This document shows, in pieces, positions 18,226 to 28,484 of a stretch of DNA of 64,000 bases. Position numbers and translations under genes: made by a program. The stretch lies in NCBI GenBank assembly GCA_035628645.1, contig DASPJL010000075.1:19836-83835 (forward strand). The letters are read 5' to 3'. This DNA is from DASPJL01 sp035628645. GTDB lineage: Bacteria; Bacteroidota; Bacteroidia; Cytophagales; Cyclobacteriaceae. How positions within the stretch are numbered: position 1 is the stretch's first letter; each line of letters opens with the position of its first letter. Below the pieces are notes generated by a model that was given only the letters and a program-made list of their open reading frames with translations, did not search any database and was not told the DNA's origin.

Positions 18226-20591
18226 TTGTTACTGACTATTTCAAAATCAACGTCCGTACTTTCGCCTTTTTCATCAGTGATTGTAAGTCTATGCTTTCCT
18301 GATTCAGGATTTAATGCAAACTGATGAAAGTCTTTTGTGCTTCCCAGAAAATGATTATCCAGGTACCAAAATAATGTCATACTTGCTTCACGGTGGGCTA
18401 CTTCAAAGATTGTACGACCCGGTTTCCCATCCAATTCTATGGGAATATAAATTTTACTGTTATTTACAGGATAAATTATGTCAAAGGATTTCAATTGTTT
18501 TTCCGAAGCATTACAACCCAGCTTGAAAGACGGAAGGGGTTGGTAAGATGCATTTTTTGATTTGTAATAATAATCCATGGCAGGTGGTAGAACAAACCAG
18601 GACTTTGTTTTCATGGTACTGACGGATTCACAATTGCTATTGACCCTAAATTTTTCAGTTTGATCCAGATAAATTGTTTTGGAATAAGGACAAATAGGAG
18701 AAGCTCTGCCTTGCTTGGCTTCCCATTTAATTTCAGTTTCACCGCAATCTTCAGAAGCTTTAAACCCTGTTTGTTTGCATACTTTTATTTTTAACATGTC
18801 ATTAAAAGGCTGCATAAACCAGGGGCTGGCAGGAAGAACTTTAAAAATGTCGAACATTACAGGGGCTGCTGCTCCTATTCCGGTTAAATCGGGCCGACCT
18901 TCACCATCTGCATTTCCTGTCCACACCGCTACTACATATTTAGGGGTACAGCCTATCGCCCAGCCATCTCTGTTGCCAAAGCTGGTTCCTGTTTTCCAGG
19001 CAATCTTATATCCTGAGGCAAACTCTTTCCAACTGCTTTCTTCCTCTGGCCTTGAAACCTCGTTCATGGCTTCAAAAGTCTGCCAGATGGATGCCGGGCT
19101 AAGGGGATATATTTTGCTGTTTTTTGGGTTATTCAATTGATTTTCTCTTAAATAAGATGCTTTTTGAAAAGGGTTTTCCGGATATTTGCCATAATGTGCA
19201 TGGTAATAGTTGAGGTTGTAGGCCATATTTCTGTAAAGATTCGCCAGATCCCACAAGGTTCCTTCTGCACCGCCCAATATTATGGAAAGTCCATAATGGT
19301 TTGCTGGTCTTTTTAAAGTAGTCATTCCAAGCCTTTTTAGATTAGAATGAAACTTCTCAATTCCATATTCCTGAAGAAGCCTGACCGCCGGAACGTTAAG
19401 AGACCGGGAAATGGCACTTCTGAATTCCACTGCTCCATCATAAGTCAGTGCATAGTTTTTTGGAGCATACCCATCAATTAATGTGGGAATGTCTGCAACT
19501 AGCGCATGGCTTAAATAATTTCCTTCATCAACCATCATCGCAAAAAGCAGAGGTTTTAAAATACTTCCCGTGCTTCTTTCTGCATGAATCAGATCTACTG
19601 CATAACCATGAGATTCATCCTTTTCTCCTAAAACATTTGCGCCATAGGCCAGCACCGTTCCTTTTTCAACATCCAGCACTAAAGCAGCGGCATTAAAAAC
19701 ACCATTTGCCTTTAGTCTGCTTTGATGCCTCTTCAGTATAGTATTCACCTGATGTTGAAGTTTCCGCTCAATTGAAGTTTTATTCCTTCGGCCTTTGAGC
19801 CCATCTTTTTCTGCTTTAATTAATAGGTGCGGCGTGTTAGAGGGAATGGGCAACACATGATCCGGAAGCGGCTCTTTGATGGCAAGTTTATAACTTGTTT
19901 CGTCTATCAGCTTTTGTTTGGATAGTTGTTTGAGAAGTCTATTTCTCTTCAATCTTAATTTTTCCTGGTTTTTACCTGGAAATATTAATGAAGGGGCATT
20001 GGGTAAGACAGCTAGTGTTGCAGTTTCTGACCAGGAGAGTTTTTCCGGTGATCTTCCAAAATACCTCCAGGAGGCGGTTTCGAGGCCTACTATATTTCCT
20101 CCAAATGGCGCTTCTTTCATATATAGCTGTAGGATTTCTTCTTTGGTTGACGTGAGCTCCAACCTGGAAGCAAGGATAATTTCAATTGCCTTTTCCCAGT
20201 AGGTTCTGTTTTTGTTATTTCTTGAAAGCCTTATTACCTGCATTGAAATGGTACTTCCCCCTCTTACTACTTTTCCAGCTTTCATATTTTGATAAAATGC
20301 ATTTATTAAGGCAAGCCAATCCACCCCAAAGTGGTGACGGAAATTTTTGTCTTCAAAAGTGAGGATGGCCTTTTCGAACTTCTCGGGAATGGTTTCGCTG
20401 GCCGGAAATCTCCATTGGCCATCTGACGCAATTCTTGCGCTTAACAGTTCTCCTTTTGAATCTTCAAGGATGGTAGAGGTCGGTGTTTTAAAAAGGGGAT
20501 CAGGAAGGCAAAACCAAAACCAAATAGCAGTCCCAATGAGAAGGCTTATTGCAACTATTATCTTATATCTGTTGGCTTTTAATTTTAACAC
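18222..20591 (-). CDS. pbpC: Penicillin-binding protein 1C
   Basis: The 789-residue bifunctional murein synthase has an N-terminal membrane anchor (about 8-29). Its glycosyltransferase domain shows EDKNFRHHFGVDW, GGSTISMQ and the YFGRSP blocks. The transpeptidase domain shows STGSILKP (active-site serine), SLN and KTGTS. The C-terminal ~90 residues form the extra beta domain (BiPBP_C) that distinguishes class 1C from 1A and 1B. Genes for 1C usually sit beside an alpha-2-macroglobulin gene; none is found here. The gene converges on the acyltransferase gene with a four-base overlap. Confidence 0.92.
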   Translation of the reverse strand: MLKLKANRYKIIVAISLLIGTAIWFWFCLPDPLFKTPTSTILEDSKGELLSARIASDGQWRFPASETIPEKFEKAILTFEDKNFRHHFGVDWLALINAFYQNMKAGKVVRGGSTISMQVIRLSRNNKNRTYWEKAIEIILASRLELTSTKEEILQLYMKEAPFGGNIVGLETASWRYFGRSPEKLSWSETATLAVLPNAPSLIFPGKNQEKLRLKRNRLLKQLSKQKLIDETSYKLAIKEPLPDHVLPIPSNTPHLLIKAEKDGLKGRRNKTSIERKLQHQVNTILKRHQSRLKANGVFNAAALVLDVEKGTVLAYGANVLGEKDESHGYAVDLIHAERSTGSILKPLLFAMMVDEGNYLSHALVADIPTLIDGYAPKNYALTYDGAVEFRSAISRSLNVPAVRLLQEYGIEKFHSNLKRLGMTTLKRPANHYGLSIILGGAEGTLWDLANLYRNMAYNLNYYHAHYGKYPENPFQKASYLRENQLNNPKNSKIYPLSPASIWQTFEAMNEVSRPEEESSWKEFASGYKIAWKTGTSFGNRDGWAIGCTPKYVVAVWTGNADGEGRPDLTGIGAAAPVMFDIFKVLPASPWFMQPFNDMLKIKVCKQTGFKASEDCGETEIKWEAKQGRASPICPYSKTIYLDQTEKFRVNSNCESVSTMKTKSWFVLPPAMDYYYKSKNASYQPLPSFKLGCNASEKQLKSFDIIYPVNNSKIYIPIELDGKPGRTIFEVAHREASMTLFWYLDNHFLGSTKDFHQFALNPESGKHRLTITDEKGESTDVDFEIVSNN

Positions 20592-20638
20592 TTATACAGA
20601 AGATTGAATTTGCAATGAATAGTAATTGAAAAGCTATT

Positions 20639-21262
20639 TTATAATCCAAAAGAAAAAGCTGCCCCGATGATTATTCCTCCGGGTTGGAGGATTCTTATAA
20701 AAGTTTCTTCTTCTTCCGTTAATATTGTACCGTCTGTAACTTTATAAAAATTATCGGTAATTGGGAAAGCATAGCCCAGTTCCAGACTGAAGCGGTTCTT
20801 TTTACCCAATCTAAAATGATACATAGCAGATATGTTTAATGTATTGCTGGGTTTCCAATCCATAGTTATCTCATTTACCACCGGCGCTCCTGTACCAGAT
20901 TGGGTTTCAATTTCTAAAGTATAATCTTTAATTCCCGTAGCGTGAGAAAAGCCGACATTAAAGGCCCATTTAAAAGGGTATTTTAAATAATATTTTACTC
21001 CTCCGGAAGCTTTGTATCCCCAGGTACCTATTCCAGCTCCTCCATAAGCTGTTAATCCCTGAATTATATTTACTTCAACAGATGGGCCTATAAGTCCTGT
21101 ATAATTATCAATGCCGGTAGCTATTCCAATATAAACTTTTTTAACCTGAGGCTTTTCTTTGACGGGCCTGGAATTAAACAAGTCTTCCTGAGCAAATACG
21201 TATTGAGGAGCAATAAAGGAAAACAAGACAAGCAATGCACTTTGTCCCAGGAATTTTTTCAT
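20639..21262 (-). CDS. Outer-membrane beta-barrel protein, unknown function
   Basis: A signal peptide (residues 1-24, ending VFAQ) precedes about eight amphipathic strands with alternating hydrophobic residues, such as KVYIGIATGI, GVKYYLKY and SLELGYAF. The last strand ends in F-G-L, fitting an outer-membrane barrel. Length (207 residues) and layout match small Bacteroidota outer-membrane proteins. It lies between cca and pbpC on the same strand (17-base gap to cca and 47-base gap to pbpC), so the three may share a transcript. No function can be assigned. Confidence 0.7.
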   Translation of the reverse strand: MKKFLGQSALLVLFSFIAPQYVFAQEDLFNSRPVKEKPQVKKVYIGIATGIDNYTGLIGPSVEVNIIQGLTAYGGAGIGTWGYKASGGVKYYLKYPFKWAFNVGFSHATGIKDYTLEIETQSGTGAPVVNEITMDWKPSNTLNISAMYHFRLGKKNRFSLELGYAFPITDNFYKVTDGTILTEEEETFIRILQPGGIIIGAAFSFGL

Positions 21263-21279
21263 ATAAAAAGGTCTATATT

Positions 21280-22701
21280 TTAGTTCTTTGAGTTTACAGT
21301 AAGTCCTAATTTTTTCCCTACATTAACTGCATATTGATATAAAGTTCCATACTCATTAGGAACAAGGCCATCCAACAAAGCTTCTTTTATTTCATTCTTG
21401 ATGACACCCACTTCTCTTCCGGGTGGAATATTAAAGATTTTCATAATGTCCTCTCCATCCAATGCGGGCCTAAAATTACGCAGCTTATCTTTCTCTTCTA
21501 TTTCCTGCATTTTCTTTTCAACCTTTCTGAAGTTGGCCATATACCTTTTCACGCGGTCATAGTTTTTTGAGGTGATATCGGCATTACACAGACGCATAAG
21601 GTCTTCTATATCCTCACCGGCTTCAAATAAAAGTCTTCTTATTGCCGAATCCGTGACATCGTCTTTTACGAGCGCAATGGGTCTCAAATGAAGTCTGACC
21701 AGTTTTTTTACAAACTGCATTTTCTCATTTAAAGGAAGCTTTAATTTGGAAAAAATCTGAGGCACCATTTTAGCCCCCAGGTCTTCATGTCCATGAAATG
21801 TCCAGCCATGTTTTGGTTCAAATCTTTTGGTTTGAGGCTTTGCAATATCGTGTAAAATAGCCGCCCACCTAAGCCACAGATTATCCGATTCTTTGGATAC
21901 ATTATCCAGTACTTGTAAAGTATGGAAGAAATTGTCTTTATGAGATTTTCCTTCTATTGTTTCCACACCGTGGAGTTTTACCATTTCGGGTAATATTATT
22001 TCAAGCAAACCGGAGTAAAAGAGTAACTTGAAACCATAGGAGGGAGGATTGGAAAGAATTATTTTGTTTAGTTCGTCGGTGACCCTTTCCTTAGACACTA
22101 TATCAATCCGTTCTTTATTTTTCTGAATAGAATCAAAAGACTCAGGATTAATGTCAAAACCCAATTGTGAAGCGAACCTTATTGCGCGCATCATTCTTAA
22201 AGGATCATCGGAAAAGGTTACATCAGGATCCTGAGGGGTTTTTATGAGTTTCTTTTTTAGATCTTTGACTCCGTCAAATGGATCAATAAGTTCTCCATAA
22301 TTCTCCTTATTTAAGCTAAGCGCTAAAGCATTTATAGTAAAATCCCGACGAAGTTGATCATCTTCAAGCGTTCCGTCTTCAACTATGGGTTTCCTTGATT
22401 CTCTTCTGTAAGATTCTTTCCTGGCGCCTACGAATTCAATTTCTGTATCGCCAATTTTCAGCATAGCGGTACCGAAGTTTTTAAAAACAGTAACCGATGT
22501 GTCTCTCCCATTCATTCTGGCCACTTCTTCCGCGAGCCTTATTCCACTTCCTGCACAAACAATATCAATGTCTTTTGAATATCTTTTTAACAACAGATCT
22601 CTTACATATCCTCCTATAACATAACTTTTCAGGTTTAGCTTTTGAGAGGCTTCACTTATCAGGTGAAAAATCGATGTGTCCAGTTCTGCTGCTAAATTCA
22701 T
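21280..22701 (-). CDS. cca: CCA-adding enzyme / poly(A)-polymerase-family nucleotidyltransferase
   Basis: The nucleotidyltransferase motif is YVIGGYVRD, with the metal-binding DIDIV. The second conserved block is DGTLEDDQLRRDFTINALALSL, and then DDPLRMMRAIRFA. An HD domain follows (HDIAKP around residue 290) with an extended helical tail. The enzyme adds or repairs the CCA end of tRNAs. I place the start at the ATG at 22701, giving 473 residues. The frame is open up to 22929, but the added stretch is unlike any family member and is encoded by degenerate repeats. Close homologues that only add A cannot be ruled out. Confidence 0.85.
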   Translation of the reverse strand: MNLAAELDTSIFHLISEASQKLNLKSYVIGGYVRDLLLKRYSKDIDIVCAGSGIRLAEEVARMNGRDTSVTVFKNFGTAMLKIGDTEIEFVGARKESYRRESRKPIVEDGTLEDDQLRRDFTINALALSLNKENYGELIDPFDGVKDLKKKLIKTPQDPDVTFSDDPLRMMRAIRFASQLGFDINPESFDSIQKNKERIDIVSKERVTDELNKIILSNPPSYGFKLLFYSGLLEIILPEMVKLHGVETIEGKSHKDNFFHTLQVLDNVSKESDNLWLRWAAILHDIAKPQTKRFEPKHGWTFHGHEDLGAKMVPQIFSKLKLPLNEKMQFVKKLVRLHLRPIALVKDDVTDSAIRRLLFEAGEDIEDLMRLCNADITSKNYDRVKRYMANFRKVEKKMQEIEEKDKLRNFRPALDGEDIMKIFNIPPGREVGVIKNEIKEALLDGLVPNEYGTLYQYAVNVGKKLGLTVNSKN

Positions 22702-22745
22702 AGGGGCAAAATTAGGACAATTAAGGTAGGATTCAAGAAATAAAT

Positions 22746-22955
22746 GAGGAGCCAGGAACGAGGTATGAGGTAAGAGGAAAGCATTAATAGTTGGAAGATT
22801 GAAGTGGAAAGATGGAAGAAAATAAGTGTTTGTGTATAAATAGCATTGACCGCTTATTCCAACCTCTACCTCAGTTTCACAAAGAAAAGATACCTTGATT
22901 CTGAGGCTTTGTTGGTTGATACCACGCACCTCGAACCCCGAACCTCAAACCTCCC
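22746..22955. repeat. Two opposed arrays of degenerate 7-bp repeats
   Basis: From 22746 to 22822 eleven contiguous heptamers can be laid out; the first five follow GAGGnnn (for example GAGGTAT, GAGGTAA) and later ones AAGnnnn. From 22921 to 22955 five heptamers of the complementary type ACCTCnn stand in tandem, and two more copies occur at 22861-22874. The arrays face each other as an imperfect inverted repeat between the cca start and the end of the SprF-like gene. Confidence 0.7.
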
Positions 22956-22960
22956 TTCAT

Positions 22961-24001
22961 TTATTTCATAAAAGTAGGGCACGGCATAAACATGTCTCTT
23001 CTTCTTGGCTTCTTTCGTTTGGAGCTTCCTGTAGAATACAATTCATAAGAAAGTGAGAGTTCATGAGCTCCTCCTGAACTTGGCCCTAGCTTCGAGACGG
23101 TGAAATCATAGCTATAGCCGATACTGAAATCGTCGTATTTGAAACCGAAGAGTAATACAATGGCATCCTGATTTAAGAATTTAGCCTGTTTTTGTACAGG
23201 AATTCCCCGATACCAAAGACCAAACATCATCGGTTGATAATAAAAATTAATTCCTAAATCCAGTTGGTCAAATCTCCCCTGTTTTTTGTAGAGAAAGGAA
23301 GGCGCCACCGCCGGAACTTTTGCTCTTTTAATTGGGCCATTATATAGCGGAATTCTTGCTCCTCCATGGAAATTATATTTGATAGGTAACGAACTTTTAT
23401 TTCCACCCATGGATTGGTTAGGTTCATTTAAATGACTTGCTGCAAACCCTAACCAATATTTTTGGCTATATATAAATATTCCCGAACCAACATCAAAATA
23501 GTTTGAAGTAAAATTCTTGCCGAACTGATCATCATGTGTCGGAGGGCGATGTTTACTTCCCAATATTAACTGATCTCCAAAAATAAGTTTTGAATCGTCC
23601 AGGGTTCTGGAATTAAAACCGAAGTTTAACCCTGCCCTAACCACCCAATGTCTGTCGATCCTTACCATATAGGAATATAAAAAATTTGCAGAGTATGAGG
23701 CAAGCTGTACTTCTCCTGCCTGGTCTCCAAGAAACATTACCCCAAATCCACTGTTCCATTTTTTATGAAAGTAGTCGTAGGAAAATATGGCTGTATTAAA
23801 TTTAGAAGAAATGGATGGCCATTGTCTTCTATAATTTGCCGTAAGTCTATGAGATCTTGCTGTGCCGGTAAAAGCCGGGTTAAGATAAAGAGGCGCGGAA
23901 TAATATTGTGACAATTGAGGATCCTGAGCAGAAACCTCCATTGTAAGCATTAATCCTAAAATAAGCGCCTTGAAACTTAAAATTTGTAAAAATTTCCCCA
24001 T
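22961..24001 (-). CDS. PorP/SprF-family outer-membrane protein
   Basis: A 346-residue protein with a signal peptide (to about residue 25, VSAQ), then QDPQLSQYYSAPLYLNPAFTG shortened here to its key feature: the early QYY and NPAFTG motifs that define the family. Repeated aromatic beta strands follow to the end. SprF and PorP relatives work with the type IX secretion system and help attach or export one specific giant surface protein. Here the gene starts eight bases after the stop of the PKD adhesin gene, so the two are surely cotranscribed and likely partners. Confidence 0.9.
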   Translation of the reverse strand: MGKFLQILSFKALILGLMLTMEVSAQDPQLSQYYSAPLYLNPAFTGTARSHRLTANYRRQWPSISSKFNTAIFSYDYFHKKWNSGFGVMFLGDQAGEVQLASYSANFLYSYMVRIDRHWVVRAGLNFGFNSRTLDDSKLIFGDQLILGSKHRPPTHDDQFGKNFTSNYFDVGSGIFIYSQKYWLGFAASHLNEPNQSMGGNKSSLPIKYNFHGGARIPLYNGPIKRAKVPAVAPSFLYKKQGRFDQLDLGINFYYQPMMFGLWYRGIPVQKQAKFLNQDAIVLLFGFKYDDFSIGYSYDFTVSKLGPSSGGAHELSLSYELYSTGSSKRKKPRRRDMFMPCPTFMK

Positions 24002-24009
24002 AGCTTTTC

Positions 24010-27000
24010 CTATCTTATTAAGACCACATCTCCTGTTTTATTAAATTCATACCCGTCTTTAAATTTCATTTTAACAGAGTAGATATAGACATCCTGCTGG
24101 CATAACCGGCCATTGTAAAAACCATCCCATCCATTATCGTCAATATTATTGGTGTAATACATCACCTCTCCCCATCTGTTAAATATTTTCAAATCAATTG
24201 CAACAACACCTTCCGCTATCGGAAAGAAATAATCATTGTTTTCAGATGACCCCACTCCGAGGGCAGATAAACTGGGGGAAAAAGCATTGGGGATTAAAAC
24301 CCTTCCTCCGTAAACAGCCTTTACTGCGTTTTCTACTACTGCTGTATCCGTGCAACCGTAACTGTTATAAGCGATCAAAGTGATCGTGTACCTTCCTGTA
24401 TCCTGATAAATATGAGCAGGATCTGCTTCGGTAGAAAAATTTCCGTCACCGAAATCCCATAAAAAGGCATCTGCTCCCATTGATTGATTGGTCAGGTAAA
24501 CTGGTTTGTCGGGAAGCTCTACTTCTATTGGCCGGGCAAGGAATGAAGCTTTGGGTATATCATATACTTTTATGGCATCTATACGAACTGTATCATCCAC
24601 CACATTTTGAGCATTTTTAGCAATCAACCTTACGGAATAAGTGCCAGGCTCAGTATAAGTATAGGTTGGATTTATAAGGGTAGATTTTCCCTTTCCGTCG
24701 CCAAAGTCCCATTCATATTTAGTTGAATCTGCATGCAGGGATTTATTATTAAAGTTTACGGTTAATGGCATACAACCTTCTACATTATCAGGCCCAAAAT
24801 TGGCGATTGGCTTTCTACCGAAGATGATTACCGTTTTAAATGTACTTGCTTTACAATATTCACTCGAGATGGTTAAAGTAATTCGATAATTTCCTATTCC
24901 GGGGAAAGTGTGGGTCTTAGGATCCCTTCCCGTAAATAATGGCGAACCATCTCCAAAGTCCCATTCATATTCCCATTCCCCGGCAGTAAGGTTCTCAATG
25001 GTAATAGAGTGGTCAGGTGTCGTCATTGTTTCCGGAGTAACTGTGAAAGTGGGTACAGCCTTTGGATAAACAATGATTGATTTTGTTATTGAAGTGTCGC
25101 ATCCGTTGTCAGAAACGATCTTCATAGTGATGTCAAAATTCTTATTGACATTTCCAGTATTGATCAAATCAAAAGTGACATTATCACCTTGAGTCGTTTG
25201 TTGATTTCCATCAATAAACCAATATATTTTAGAAACTGGTCCTTTTGATTTACTGGAAGCGGTGATTTTTGCAGGCGAGCAATTGGCTCCAAATAGGTCA
25301 AATTCTGGTAATAGTTTTGGTGATACGATTATAGATTGCTGATTTGAGAAACTTTCACAATCGGATATCGCTAATAATTTTACATCGAATATGGCGGTAG
25401 TATCTGTTGAATTGTTTCTAAAAGTATGGAAAACAGGTGTATTGACAGAGGCTAATACTTCAGTATTTGGTGTACCGTCACCCCAGATCCAGACATATTT
25501 AGTTACAAGAGCGCCAGGCAGTGTTGAATTTACGAATTCTAAAGCATCACCTGAACAAAGTATCCTATTGTCTATTATTTTAAACTGAGGATCAGGCTGA
25601 GGCTTAACTGTTATTTTCCTGGTTACCGTATTTTTACAACCTCCAACGGTAGTTATAGTCAATGATACTGTATAGTCTTTGGTTTCTGAGGATTTATTGG
25701 TAAAGATAATTTCAGGTAAATAAGAAGTGTTGCTGCTGTATTCCGGAATATGACCATTTTGAAACTTCCATTCATAATAAGCTGCTCCCGAAATGTTTGG
25801 GTTAAAATTTACTTTTTTAGGACTGCAATCATTGAGAAAGTCGGCGGTGAAATCGGCAATTGGGTTAGGTTTAACCGTCACTTTTACCGGATTTGAAGTT
25901 ACTTCACAACCATTTGAATATTTTACAATTAATTTGATTTGATAGTCAACATTATCAGTGGTGGGATTGTTATTGACAAAAACATCAGCCGCCGGAGTAA
26001 ATGGAATGACATTGGTCGCCGAGGCGTTGTTATACACTATTGTACCAGTATTTAAATTTTCTATTACCCAGTTATAAGTGTTTACAATTGCCGGATCGGC
26101 ATTGTGTAAAAAGTTGACGGATATAGGACTGCAATTTGGCTTGTTTGCATCAAAGTCTGAGCTGATTGTTACTGGAGGCGCCGGATGAATTGTTATTTGC
26201 TTTGTAAATGAATTGACACAACCTTCATCTGTGGTTACTGTTAATTTAGCATTGTATACTATGTCTGCTCCGGTGTTATTTATAAATTGGACATCATCAA
26301 CATTTGTTCCCGATCTTGTCTGAGGGGTTGCATTCGGACCGAAATCCCAAAGATAACTTGTAATAACAGGCGCAGAAGGAGTAGTACTGGTAAAACTTAT
26401 CGATCCGCCATTACATATTTCACCATTTACAGGATTCATTGTAAAAGAAGGCAAAGGCGCTGCCTTTACTTTGACATCTTTATCTATAGAATAGCTGCAT
26501 CCTTTATTGGTGGTTACGGTTAGGGTAATATTATAGGTTCCTCCAATGGAAGCAGAAGGCTCAGATGGGCCGAACGGACTTGCAAGAAAATAGTCAAAAT
26601 CAGAGTCATCATTTCTGGTTAAGTCAATGGTGCCATCACTGTTAAAATCCCATTCCCACTTGACAATTTCATCTCCATCAATCCTGACAGGTATGCTGGC
26701 GGTTTTTTTGCTGATATTTGAGAAATGAGTTCTTGTTCCTTCGCAGACTTCACTTGCATCAAATGCAGGAGTTGGCCTGTCTTGAATTAAGATGGTGGTT
26801 TCTTTGAAATTTTCGCATTGAGTAAGGTTGTCTTTTGCTGAAAGCCTTATTTTAAATATGCCTGGTTTATCAAAATTTAAACTGAGAGAGGTAGAACTAC
26901 TATTGCTATAGGAACTATCAGGAGTAGAAGAAGTTGAGTTTCTTTTGTATAATTCCCATTCGTAAGTGTATGCATTTCCACTGGTTAAAGTGCCGTTTAT

Positions 27001-28236
27001 AGCTAAAGAGAAAGGGTTTGTTCTGTCGGTTTTACAAAAAGAATGTGATGTGGAATTCGCTCCATTTACATCAATAGAAATGGCAGGGGCTGCATCAACT
27101 CTGATATTTTTTTCCAGATCAACAATACAATTTCCAATAGCATTTCCGTCTTTGATACTTAGCTTTACCTTGTAATCACCTGGTGTGCTAAAGCTATGAG
27201 TTGCATCCTTTCCTGTTTTTGATGCTAATTCAACATTGTTGTTATCGTAAAATTTCCAGGTGTATTGATAGGAACCTCCAGATGCTACTGTAGTAAGATT
27301 TTTTAAGTAGATAGTTTCATTAGGACAGAAGTTTAGTTCATCGCCTGGAGTACTCATACTTGTTTTCCTTCTTTCAAATAAAGGATTAGGTGCCGCCACT
27401 ATTACGATTTGTCCAATGGCTTTCTCCGGAGTACCAGGATACGGGTTGCACTGATTCCAAATATTAAGCGTTACAAAAAATCTGTCTCCGATTGCATGGC
27501 TCGTTCCGTCAGGTCTTTTTTGCGGCACTACTATCATATCAGCAGTGTATTGCCCGGGTGCATTGTGTTGTTCCACTGCATCCGGAAATGGAGTAGCATA
27601 TGTAACCCCACCCACTTCTATACCTTGCAAGGAATTGGCTCCTCCTTCTCCATAGACAAATTGTAAATGACGGGGAACAATGTTTCTATTTGCAGTAGTT
27701 CCTACTGGAAAACAATTCCATGGTCCGGCATCTCTGAATGTGACTTCCGTATAAGTATCCTGACAAACTCTTACAACATTTGGAGCGACCTGAAAATTAT
27801 TAATATCAGTGTCCCAAACAACAACATTTTGGATTATTTGCTCGGTGTCCGTTACAGGATAACAGGTGTTTGTAACCCAAATGCGAATGGTATAAGTACA
27901 AATGCCTCCTTTTTTCGGGTAAATTTTTGTTAGATCTTTTTCGAATGATCCGGCAGCTCCTTCATTATCGCTTGTATAATCATATTGATCGATAGTTCCT
28001 CCTGGAATTCCCCAGTCAACATTGATTTTGGCATCTGATTCAAGATTGCCATATAGAATCTTTATCTGGACCGTGTTAATGCCGGCGCAACCTTTGGCAT
28101 TGGCAATGTAATTACCTTTGGAAAGCAAATTGCCATTCGCACACTGACTTTCAGATTTAAATGAAAGAAGTGTTAAAAGCAGGGTAATGATTAGTAAAGA
28201 AATTCTTTTTTTATAGCTGGTTATATTTTTTCTCAT
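24010..28236 (-). CDS. Giant PKD-repeat surface protein with gliding-type C-terminal sorting domain
   Basis: The 1408-residue protein has an N-terminal signal peptide (to about residue 31) and then a chain of PKD/Ig-like beta domains. At least six recognisable W-x-F/W-G-D-G-type turns are present (for example YEWDFGDGSP, FLWDFGDGN). Residues 1313-1408 form the CHU_C / gliding-motility-associated C-terminal domain, with IPNAFSP, FNRWGEVMY and GWDGFYNG, which targets proteins to the type IX secretion system (type B signal). It should be displayed on the cell surface, probably for adhesion or gliding. It is followed by its probable SprF-like partner. Confidence 0.9.
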   Translation of the reverse strand: MRKNITSYKKRISLLIITLLLTLLSFKSESQCANGNLLSKGNYIANAKGCAGINTVQIKILYGNLESDAKINVDWGIPGGTIDQYDYTSDNEGAAGSFEKDLTKIYPKKGGICTYTIRIWVTNTCYPVTDTEQIIQNVVVWDTDINNFQVAPNVVRVCQDTYTEVTFRDAGPWNCFPVGTTANRNIVPRHLQFVYGEGGANSLQGIEVGGVTYATPFPDAVEQHNAPGQYTADMIVVPQKRPDGTSHAIGDRFFVTLNIWNQCNPYPGTPEKAIGQIVIVAAPNPLFERRKTSMSTPGDELNFCPNETIYLKNLTTVASGGSYQYTWKFYDNNNVELASKTGKDATHSFSTPGDYKVKLSIKDGNAIGNCIVDLEKNIRVDAAPAISIDVNGANSTSHSFCKTDRTNPFSLAINGTLTSGNAYTYEWELYKRNSTSSTPDSSYSNSSSTSLSLNFDKPGIFKIRLSAKDNLTQCENFKETTILIQDRPTPAFDASEVCEGTRTHFSNISKKTASIPVRIDGDEIVKWEWDFNSDGTIDLTRNDDSDFDYFLASPFGPSEPSASIGGTYNITLTVTTNKGCSYSIDKDVKVKAAPLPSFTMNPVNGEICNGGSISFTSTTPSAPVITSYLWDFGPNATPQTRSGTNVDDVQFINNTGADIVYNAKLTVTTDEGCVNSFTKQITIHPAPPVTISSDFDANKPNCSPISVNFLHNADPAIVNTYNWVIENLNTGTIVYNNASATNVIPFTPAADVFVNNNPTTDNVDYQIKLIVKYSNGCEVTSNPVKVTVKPNPIADFTADFLNDCSPKKVNFNPNISGAAYYEWKFQNGHIPEYSSNTSYLPEIIFTNKSSETKDYTVSLTITTVGGCKNTVTRKITVKPQPDPQFKIIDNRILCSGDALEFVNSTLPGALVTKYVWIWGDGTPNTEVLASVNTPVFHTFRNNSTDTTAIFDVKLLAISDCESFSNQQSIIVSPKLLPEFDLFGANCSPAKITASSKSKGPVSKIYWFIDGNQQTTQGDNVTFDLINTGNVNKNFDITMKIVSDNGCDTSITKSIIVYPKAVPTFTVTPETMTTPDHSITIENLTAGEWEYEWDFGDGSPLFTGRDPKTHTFPGIGNYRITLTISSEYCKASTFKTVIIFGRKPIANFGPDNVEGCMPLTVNFNNKSLHADSTKYEWDFGDGKGKSTLINPTYTYTEPGTYSVRLIAKNAQNVVDDTVRIDAIKVYDIPKASFLARPIEVELPDKPVYLTNQSMGADAFLWDFGDGNFSTEADPAHIYQDTGRYTITLIAYNSYGCTDTAVVENAVKAVYGGRVLIPNAFSPSLSALGVGSSENNDYFFPIAEGVVAIDLKIFNRWGEVMYYTNNIDDNGWDGFYNGRLCQQDVYIYSVKMKFKDGYEFNKTGDVVLIR

Positions 28237-28443
28237 AAAACTTTTTTGTTTTATTGAAAAATAGAGGACATAAGTAATTCTTATGACATAGCCGTAAAAG
28301 TAATTCTTAAATATAATTATACCAATTTTTTTTTAAACTAAATCAATACATAACTTACGCTATATTTTTAATTTATAAATACAAGAAAATTTTTTTATGA
28401 AGAAATTGTTACAGCGGCATTTAACAATTTGAGCCCAAAGCCT

Positions 28444-28451
28444 TACCTTTG
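28444..28451 (+). promoter_or_regulatory. Bacteroidota -7 promoter element before pyrG
   Basis: TACCTTTG matches the Bacteroidota sigma-A -7 consensus TAnnTTTG. It lies 33 bases upstream of the pyrG start, a plausible short leader. A clear -33 TTG at the usual spacing was not found. Confidence 0.5.
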
Positions 28452-28484
28452 CATCCCGTATATCAAAAATTAGAGAACGACATT

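Noticed and set aside
22702..22929. N-terminal extension of the cca gene
   Set aside because: Encoded by the heptamer repeat region, unlike the family; the ATG at 22701 directly precedes the conserved domain.
22746..22955. CRISPR array
   Set aside because: Units are only 7 bp, adjacent, degenerate, and lack spacers; no cas genes are present.
28449..28484. Earlier TTG start for pyrG
   Set aside because: Overlaps the promoter element and adds residues not found in CTP synthases.
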